Shown one piece after another: positions 37,343 through 43,000 of a stretch of DNA of 64,000 nt (within the stretch, counting starts at the first letter, position 1; each line of letters starts with the position of its first letter). The stretch comes from Pseudoflavitalea sp. G-6-1-2 (lineage in GTDB: Bacteria > Bacteroidota > Bacteroidia > Chitinophagales > Chitinophagaceae), in the NCBI RefSeq assembly GCF_012927185.1, contig NZ_JABBGB010000002.1:434001-498000 (forward strand), given 5' to 3'. The position numbers were made by a program, and so were the translations under genes. The notes beneath the pieces are model-generated. The model was not told the origin of the DNA, searched no databases, and saw only the letters and a program-made list of their open reading frames with translations.

Positions 37343-38176
37343 ATGATTAACGAGCAGCACATAATGCAGGCGATTGAAAGATCGGGATTGGCCGGGAAGC
37401 CGGTATGCATTCATGCCGGGATGCGATCGTTTCAAACCATCGTCGATGGCGGCCCTGAAATGATCATGCATGCTTTTCTGCAAACAGGATGCACTATTCT
37501 GGTTCCAACCTTCACTTATCAATTTGAAGCAAAGCCAATCCCACCCTATATGCCCGAAAGAAACGGAGCAGGAGACTACCGCTACTTTCTATCAAAAAAA
37601 TACGACGAACCCAACTCCTTATTTTCAACAGATGGCAAAGAGATTTCAGTGGAAGAAATGGGAGTCTTTGCAAAGTGTGTGTTAGATTCAAATGCCAGTC
37701 TCCGTGGCAATCATCCACTGAACTCATTCACTGCGGTAGGTCCGGATGCAAAAAGATTAACTGAAAGACAAAGCCCGATGGATGTGTATGCTCCCTTCCG
37801 GCAATTGATCGAAGACAATGGCCGCATCCTGCTCATGGGAACGGGCCTCGATAGTGCAACTATCATTCATTATGCAGAACAGCTCGCCGGGAGACAACTT
37901 TTCATACGCTGGGCATACGACAATAACAAACAGGTAATGCCTGTTCAAACCGGTGGGTGCTCTGATGGCTTTAACAACATTGAAAAGATCCTGCAACCAA
38001 TAGAAACAAAAACGATTGTTGGAGGGAGCATATGGCGCAGTTACGATGCGGGTGAAATGGTAAAACTATGTGTGAAAGAGATTATCCGCCATCCACAAAT
38101 CACTCATTGCGATAATCCGGATTGTGAACGATGCAATGATGCCATTGCCGGAGGACCGATAATAGATTTTGAGTAA
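37343..38176 (+). CDS. AAC(3)-family N-acetyltransferase
   Basis: 277 residues, typical length. Family features are the N-terminal VCIHAGMRSF (usually a Ser/Gly-rich loop), LVPTFTY, the block GNHPLNSFTAVGPDA with its conserved His-Pro, and GRILLMGTGLDSATIIHYAEQ. The family acetylates aminoglycosides at N3 with acetyl-CoA, but many members act on other amines. The C-terminus carries H255-C256-x4-C261-x2-C264, a possible metal site not typical of resistance enzymes. I would not infer resistance from this alone. Confidence 0.82.
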   Translation: MINEQHIMQAIERSGLAGKPVCIHAGMRSFQTIVDGGPEMIMHAFLQTGCTILVPTFTYQFEAKPIPPYMPERNGAGDYRYFLSKKYDEPNSLFSTDGKEISVEEMGVFAKCVLDSNASLRGNHPLNSFTAVGPDAKRLTERQSPMDVYAPFRQLIEDNGRILLMGTGLDSATIIHYAEQLAGRQLFIRWAYDNNKQVMPVQTGGCSDGFNNIEKILQPIETKTIVGGSIWRSYDAGEMVKLCVKEIIRHPQITHCDNPDCERCNDAIAGGPIIDFE

Positions 38177-38190
38177 GAATTCATGGAAAT

Positions 38191-38221
38191 AAAAAAGGGA
38201 AATCTTGTAAGACTTCCCTTT
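38191..38221. terminator. bidirectional terminator, acetyltransferase / tRNA-His
   Basis: A 12-bp stem with one A-C mismatch (38194-38205 with 38210-38221, 4-nt loop). The left side begins with six A residues, which give a T-run on the minus strand for tRNA-His; the + strand side ends in TTT. Confidence 0.8.
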
Positions 38222-38226
38222 GTCTG

Positions 38227-38301
38227 GGTACCCAACCGGGTTCGAACCGGCGACCCTCAGAACCACAATCTGATGCTCTAACCAGCTGAGCTATGGGTAC
38301 C
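38227..38301 (-). tRNA. tRNA-His (GTG anticodon)
   Basis: Read on the minus strand it folds as a full cloverleaf: acceptor GTACCCA/TGGGTAC, D arm GCTC...GAGC, anticodon stem TCAGA/TCTGA with loop TTGTGGT (anticodon GTG), and T arm CCGGTTCGAACCCGG-like. The extra G at -1 and discriminator C73, specific to histidine tRNA, are both encoded. The 3' CCA is not encoded. Transcribed from a perfect consensus promoter. Confidence 0.97.
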
Positions 38302-38311
38302 ATTTGGAGTG

Positions 38312-38342
38312 CAAATGTAGAAGAATTTTGATTTCCACCAAA
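38312..38342 (-). promoter_or_regulatory. consensus Bacteroidota promoter of tRNA-His
   Basis: On the minus strand TTTG, 19 bases, then TACATTTG: exact matches to both elements at the canonical spacing. The -7 element ends 11 bases before the mature tRNA 5' end. The rest of this ~230-base spacer (38302-38530) shows A/T-rich runs but no gene. Confidence 0.8.
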
Positions 38343-38530
38343 AAACTTGTTTACTTTTTTGAGAACCAACGCACTACACTTGCATTTGCATTCTTCTGAA
38401 ATGCAGATCAGAACTGAATTTCAGTGCACACAAAAGTTACGATTTTTTTCTGATTTTTTTTGAAAGAAGAAACTGATCTCCATACTTTTACACCCCTGCA
38501 TTCATCATTTTTTATTGCAGATGGTCAATT

Positions 38531-40057
38531 TCAATCTGTGTCAACTGCATTCAGGTACATTCCAAATCTGTACAAACATTTCGCAAACTCTCCCGAAATA
38601 ACGGCTGCATTTTCTGAGGTCAGGTTGGCTTCTTCCACAAACCAGGCACCGATTGCTCCCTCCGGCAGTTGCTGGTTTGCCAGAAAATCTGCAGATTTTT
38701 CTGCTGTGAGTGTTACGGGCAATCCGGCTACGGCCACCAGGTTCAGCATTTCGCTCAGCAGGTTCATATCATATTCCTGCGCGGCATGCACCAGCATAGA
38801 ATCGATCAGAATGTTCAGCATCGCAGGCCCCTGCCATTCCGGATGTTGTTTTATCACTGCCAGCAAATATTTCGAAGATCCGTTCTGTACAAAATGCTTC
38901 GCTATCTTTTCGATCAGAAACTGAAGCACTTCATCATCAGGTAATGGGTCGGCGTTTGCCGGATCGTAATCTTCCAGTTCATCTTCTACATTCATTTCTG
39001 CAAATGCTGCAGCATGAACTGCGCATTCTTTCAGTTTCGAGGCGAGTGCTGTCCGGTTTGTCGAAACCAGTTTCTTTTTTCTTTCAACAGCAGGTGCTTC
39101 GTTCAGCAACAGACAGCAAAGTATTCCTCCCACATACATGGTGTGATACAAATGCCGGAATGCATATGCAGTAGCATCGGAGCCGCTGAGCGACTGAAAG
39201 TCTGCTGCCACAAAAGTTGGACAAGGCAGAAAACCAAACTTATCCCACATGGCAGTCAGCAGTTCCCAGGCCATTCCTGTACTGAGAGAATCGGTGTTAC
39301 CCATCAGCACTGCAGACATGATCAGTTCTCCCACTATATCGAGATTATCGCTCAGCAAATGATGCGCAGTGGCGGCATCGATCACTGCATTGATGTAGGC
39401 ATGATCGACAGTATCGGGCACCCGGTATCTCCCAAAATCAGTTACATACATCAGTGCATGCGTTACCGAATAAATATCTGCCGTATTCATATAAATGGGA
39501 TGTGCTCTGCTGTTCAATATGCCATCCGGCAGGGTGGTTTCAAATCCAATGGCATTATCAGGACGAAGCAGATTATTCAACCAGATCACATCCATTTTCC
39601 GGTACGGCAATCTTTCTGTATTGAACACTTCGCCACTCGAAAATGCCTGCATGATGAAATGATCGAACAATGCATTTTCGATGCCCGCTGCATTCAGCGC
39701 TGCATGCCCGATTCCAAACACCACAGCTGCCTGCGGATTGTGCATCAGCAGGCGTTTGCTCTGATTGCCCCGCACCTGCGGATCGAGCAGTTTGCAGAGT
39801 TGAAATATTTTCTGATCGGGGTATTGATGTTTATCCGCTGCCCGTTTGGCCAACAGCGCCAGCAATGATGTTTCGGTGATCACTTTATCGGCAAAGCTGA
39901 TCGATGGTCCGATGCTTTCGTTCCACAGATTATGCCGCATGTCTATCTGCTGAATGTTTTTTATGGCGAAGTCGAGTATATCATCGAGCCGGCGGAACAG
40001 CTCATCCCTGCCGGGTTGCAGCGTACCCGCTTTTGCGATTGCACTATCTTTTGTCAT
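38531..40057 (-). CDS. large helical protein of unknown function, third gene of the sulfurase cassette
   Basis: 508 residues from the ATG at 40057 (MTKDSAIAKAG); the upstream ATG at 40093 lies in the loop of a terminator hairpin and is unlikely. The sequence is mostly helical, rich in Ala, Leu and His (GIGHAALNAAGIENALFDHF, DAATAHHLLSDNLDIVGEL), with no signal peptide. The first ~150 residues resemble in layout the all-helical DUF6895-type proteins of natural-product loci, but I cannot establish homology. Histidine-rich helices could bind metal or a hydrophobic ligand. Its gene follows the 86-residue protein gene and a terminator. Confidence 0.75.
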   Translation of the reverse strand: MTKDSAIAKAGTLQPGRDELFRRLDDILDFAIKNIQQIDMRHNLWNESIGPSISFADKVITETSLLALLAKRAADKHQYPDQKIFQLCKLLDPQVRGNQSKRLLMHNPQAAVVFGIGHAALNAAGIENALFDHFIMQAFSSGEVFNTERLPYRKMDVIWLNNLLRPDNAIGFETTLPDGILNSRAHPIYMNTADIYSVTHALMYVTDFGRYRVPDTVDHAYINAVIDAATAHHLLSDNLDIVGELIMSAVLMGNTDSLSTGMAWELLTAMWDKFGFLPCPTFVAADFQSLSGSDATAYAFRHLYHTMYVGGILCCLLLNEAPAVERKKKLVSTNRTALASKLKECAVHAAAFAEMNVEDELEDYDPANADPLPDDEVLQFLIEKIAKHFVQNGSSKYLLAVIKQHPEWQGPAMLNILIDSMLVHAAQEYDMNLLSEMLNLVAVAGLPVTLTAEKSADFLANQQLPEGAIGAWFVEEANLTSENAAVISGEFAKCLYRFGMYLNAVDTD

Positions 40058-40074
40058 AGAGGATTTTTGAGCGT

Positions 40075-40115
40075 AAAAAAGATGCTGCGGCATGTAAGGT
40101 TCATCCGCAGCATCT
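40075..40115 (-). terminator. intrinsic terminator after the 86-residue gene
   Basis: A perfect 11-bp stem (40080-40090 with 40105-40115) and a 14-nt loop, followed on the minus strand by six T residues. It lies 15 bases after the stop of the small gene and inside the gap to the next gene, so the downstream gene would depend on read-through or its own promoter. Confidence 0.85.
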
Positions 40116-40129
40116 GCAATAAGGAAAAA

Positions 40130-40390
40130 TTATTTTCCAATAGAGGATCTGATAGCGTCTGTGAATTTTTCAACTTCGGCGAGATTAGCGCCTGTTAATC
40201 CTGTAACGAGTGCATACTCATTGCAGCAGAGTACGTGCAGAGATACTTCATCCTGAGGATTGGTTCTTCCGATTGCTTCACCTACAGGTGTAATCAGCGA
40301 TTTGATAGATGCATCGAGGTTAACGATCTTAGAATCGCCCAATGCTGCGAGTACACCATGAATTTGACGGTGATCTAATTTCTTTGCCAT
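40130..40390 (-). CDS. 86-residue protein of unknown function
   Basis: Starts MAKKLDHRQIHGVL and ends RSSIGK. Predicted helix (6-18), a middle segment, a beta-like stretch with a vicinal cysteine pair C55-C56 (VSLHVLCCNEYALVTG) and a C-terminal helix (~69-83). No signal peptide, double-glycine leader or known family is recognised. The gene is bracketed by hairpin terminators on both sides, which would let it be expressed at a level different from its neighbours. Placed directly after a cysteine desulfurase-like gene, the CC pair might accept sulfur; that is inference only. Confidence 0.75.
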   Translation of the reverse strand: MAKKLDHRQIHGVLAALGDSKIVNLDASIKSLITPVGEAIGRTNPQDEVSLHVLCCNEYALVTGLTGANLAEVEKFTDAIRSSIGK

Positions 40391-40451
40391 ATAAAATTGC
40401 TTTAAGAATTATTGCCTACTCTGAACAGTTTTCGGCTTCCCTGTGCAGCGG

Positions 40452-40483
40452 AAAAATGCTGCCGGCCACTGCAATTGCCGGCA
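40452..40483 (-). terminator. terminator-like hairpin after the desulfurase gene
   Basis: A 7-bp perfect stem TGCCGGC/GCCGGCA (40460-40466 with 40477-40483) and a 10-nt loop, followed on the minus strand by GCATTTTT. It lies 7 bases past the stop of the desulfurase-like gene. Confidence 0.6.
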
Positions 40484-40489
40484 AAAATT

Positions 40490-41932
40490 TCAGGTGGGTA
40501 AAAAGGGCATGAGATGATGAAGCAATAAAGGATTTACTGTTTTGTGCTCGCGGATGGCCGCTGTTTTCGGAGCGCTGCAATTCAGCAGGCAACGGGCAAA
40601 TGCCAGCAATCTCTGCAGGTCCGCTGCTGTTGAGGCTATGCCCAACGATAGGCGCACTGCTCCCCGTTTCTGTTCCGGAAAATCGAGCAGGGCATCGAGC
40701 CCGGCACGTTTGCAGGAGAAATAAGCGAAGAGTTCTCCGGAACTCAACTGATGATTGGCCTCATCCACTCCCGGATTGCAAAAGCATCCTGTTCGAAGCG
40801 ATATCATGGCTTCTCCTGCCAGTTGCTCTATCCATTCGAGCGGAAACCGTTCTCCATTCATATCGAAAAAATTCAGCATGATGGTTCCTCCGCGATGCTC
40901 CGTTGTATCCGGACCATACACTTTAATCAGCGGCTGGCCTGTATTGTGACGAAGCGACTGCAAGGCAGGTATCAGAAACTCCACCAGCGATTTCACTCTT
41001 TCATGAATTTTATGGATGCCTGTTTGCTTAATGAAACGCAGCCCGTTTTTCACGGCAGGGATATGCAGAAAATTTACTGTCCCGTTTTCAAAACGATGAT
41101 GTTCGTTCAGCAACAGATGATCTCTGTAGCCGATGCCTGCCACTGCCACCGTACCTCCGGCGAACCATCGTTTCTGCAATTTTCCGAAGGCGGATTTTCG
41201 TACCAGCAGCGCTCCTACTCCTGTTGGATAACCGAATATTTTGTAGAACGACAGCGATACATAATCCGGTTGCACCTGCTGAAGATCCAGACTATTGGCG
41301 GGCACAAATGCAGCAGCATCCAGCAATACATCCCAACCCAGTTCCTGCGCTCTGTTCACCCAGCTCAACGAATGCTGTATGCCAGATGCATTGCTCTGTG
41401 CAGGGTATGCAAATAATTTATGTGAACGTTTTTGCGAAGCTTTCAGCTTTTCTTCCAGCACTACTTCATCGATGGTAAGCTGTGCTGCATGCAACGGAGC
41501 ATACGAAACGGTTCCTCCTTTTACACTGCAGTATTCCCTTATGCCATTCACCGAATTATGATTGTCGGCACATAACAACAGACAACTCTCTTCATCAAAA
41601 GGATAACTCTCTCCGATTATCTGCAATGCTGCCGTTGCATTTGCTGTGAATATGCAGCAGTAATCCGTTGCATTGAAATACTGCAACACTGCTTCTCTCG
41701 CTGCTTCAATGCCATCACTGCTCAGTTGCGAACTGGGATTTACAGAATGAGGATTGCCGAAAACACACTGCTGCATCTGCGCTATATGATTGGCCGGAAG
41801 GCTCTCCGGATAAAGGTTTGCGCCGGTATAGTCCAGATACACCTGTCCGGTTTTATTCAGTCTGCCATACTCTCTTGCACGCAACTGATTGAAATAGGCA
41901 TCCTCGAATAATGCATACTTAGCAGTATTCAT
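40490..41932 (-). CDS. stand-alone molybdenum-cofactor-sulfurase-like cysteine desulfurase
   Basis: 480 residues from the ATG at 41932 (MNTAKYALFEDAYF); longer starts at 41980 and 42007 add unconserved residues. Class V aminotransferase fold: YLDYTGANLYPESL, SFYKIFGYPTGVGALLV with PLP lysine K231, and RTGCFCNPGVDE with C383/C385, the block that holds the persulfide cysteine in eukaryotic MOCOS/ABA3. The C-terminal MOSC domain of those enzymes is absent: the protein ends shortly after the PLP domain. Likely releases sulfur from cysteine or a related amino acid, but the acceptor is unknown; no molybdoenzyme or MoCo gene is in the window. Confidence 0.85.
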   Translation of the reverse strand: MNTAKYALFEDAYFNQLRAREYGRLNKTGQVYLDYTGANLYPESLPANHIAQMQQCVFGNPHSVNPSSQLSSDGIEAAREAVLQYFNATDYCCIFTANATAALQIIGESYPFDEESCLLLCADNHNSVNGIREYCSVKGGTVSYAPLHAAQLTIDEVVLEEKLKASQKRSHKLFAYPAQSNASGIQHSLSWVNRAQELGWDVLLDAAAFVPANSLDLQQVQPDYVSLSFYKIFGYPTGVGALLVRKSAFGKLQKRWFAGGTVAVAGIGYRDHLLLNEHHRFENGTVNFLHIPAVKNGLRFIKQTGIHKIHERVKSLVEFLIPALQSLRHNTGQPLIKVYGPDTTEHRGGTIMLNFFDMNGERFPLEWIEQLAGEAMISLRTGCFCNPGVDEANHQLSSGELFAYFSCKRAGLDALLDFPEQKRGAVRLSLGIASTAADLQRLLAFARCLLNCSAPKTAAIREHKTVNPLLLHHLMPFLPT

Positions 41933-42035
41933 TACACTAGATTTTAGATTTTCAGAAAATAAGGCATGAGGGTTTCGCATCGCTGTTCCGGCGACAACAA
42001 TCAGCACGAAAGCTGCTGTCCGATGAAAGACAGTT

Positions 42036-42185
42036 ATGATGAAGGTGGAAAAGGACTACTTAACAGACGGATTAATTGTGGTGCAGTCAACCGGAGCTAC
42101 TTTTGTATCAGGGGAGAGTTACTTAATGTTGTATACCCTTGTTGCTTCAATCAGGGCCTGTGGTGGAGATAAATGTTCATTGTAA
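42036..42185 (+). CDS. possible 49-codon peptide gene, divergent from the desulfurase
   Basis: A reading frame from ATG ATG at 42036 to TAA at 42183-42185 encodes a 49-residue peptide starting MMKVEKDYLTDGLIVVQ and ending SIRACGGDKCSL, with two cysteines five residues apart near the C-terminus. Composition looks protein-like, but frames this short arise by chance, no clear ribosome-binding site precedes it, and a good -33/-7 promoter match lies inside it (42075-42105). If real, it could be a small secreted or modified peptide. A competing frame (41966-42172) is less protein-like. Confidence 0.25.
   Translation: MMKVEKDYLTDGLIVVQSTGATFVSGESYLMLYTLVASIRACGGDKCSL
42075..42105 (+). promoter_or_regulatory. 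promoter match in the 41933-42352 spacer
   Basis: ATTG, 19 bases, then TACTTTTG, an exact -7 element at consensus spacing and 3 of 4 at -33. Transcription would start near 42112 and run toward the DUF445 gene at 42353 with a ~240-base leader. The 420-base spacer otherwise shows only the possible peptide frame and a small hairpin CTCCGT/ACGGAG at 42239-42256. Confidence 0.45.
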
Positions 42186-42352
42186 AAGTAAAACTAATAT
42201 TCTGAATTACCATCATATGAATATCGCTATTAACCAATCTCCGTGAAAAAACGGAGCAGGTTTAAGTGTAATAACGGGGCGCATTTGCGGGTAAAAAACG
42301 TATTCGCCAAATCCCTCAAATTATCTTTTCTTTGCAACCTTAAATTTCATGC

Positions 42353-42916
42353 ATGAACTGGTGGCTTATTCTTATTCCTGTGATCGGTGCGGTGGTTGGT
42401 TTTATCTGCAACAAGATAATACTGAGTAAAATCATCAACCAGGTGATTCCTTCCAAACAACCTGCCATAGCTGTTCAGGCAGGCAAGGCTGCTGCCGGCA
42501 TGGTTCCTTTCGATGCGCTGGAAGAAAAGATCGCCGGTCCCGAAAGCATGGAAAAGATAATGCCCTCCGTTGAAGGCCATATCGATAATTTCCTCCGCAA
42601 CAAACTGGCTATTGCATTTCCTATGATCAGCATGTTCATCGGAGAGAAAACCATCAATCAGCTCAAAGAAGTGTTCATGAAAGAGATGCAGGAGATCTTC
42701 CCGCAGCTGATGAAGCAGTTTGCAGGCAATCTCCGTTCCGAACTGAACATCGAGAAAATGGTATCCGAAAAGATCGCCTCCTTCCCTCCCGAAAAACTCA
42801 AAGCTGCCATTCATCAGCAGCTCGGCAGCGATCTCCGCAAATTCGAAATGGCGGGAGCCGTTACCGGCCTGATAATCGGCATCGTACAGGTGTTGATCAC
42901 CCTGGTGATTGCGTAA
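42353..42916 (+). CDS. DUF445-family membrane protein
   Basis: 187 residues. An N-terminal helix (WLILIPVIGAVVGFICNKIIL) and a C-terminal helix (VTGLIIGIVQVLITLVIA) flank an amphipathic central region with repeated short helices (LEEKIAGPESMEKIMPSVEGHIDNFL), the layout of DUF445 (YheB-like) proteins. This is a short member. Function unknown; probably inner membrane with a large coiled soluble domain. The next gene (OMP barrel) follows by ~85 bases and need not be co-transcribed. Confidence 0.85.
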   Translation: MNWWLILIPVIGAVVGFICNKIILSKIINQVIPSKQPAIAVQAGKAAAGMVPFDALEEKIAGPESMEKIMPSVEGHIDNFLRNKLAIAFPMISMFIGEKTINQLKEVFMKEMQEIFPQLMKQFAGNLRSELNIEKMVSEKIASFPPEKLKAAIHQQLGSDLRKFEMAGAVTGLIIGIVQVLITLVIA

Positions 42917-43000
42917 TCGATTACCGCTCATCACTAAGCAACAGGCTATCGCAAGTAGGAGGATTATTTTTCGTCTAATGTTTCACATTCCACATTTATC

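Noticed and set aside
37343-38176. Aminoglycoside resistance gene
   Set aside because: Family membership alone does not show resistance; sequence and context differ from known resistance members.
40130-40390. RiPP precursor with double-glycine leader
   Set aside because: No GG/GA cleavage motif, no ABC transporter or modification enzyme other than the desulfurase-like gene nearby; precursor status stays a guess.
41966-42172. 68-codon + strand frame in the spacer before DUF445
   Set aside because: Composition is not protein-like (many Cys/Arg/Trp) and it overlaps the more plausible frame at 42036-42185.
42347-42934. 195-codon minus-strand frame
   Set aside because: Mirror of the DUF445 gene; the + strand frame has two clear membrane helices and family layout, this one has none.
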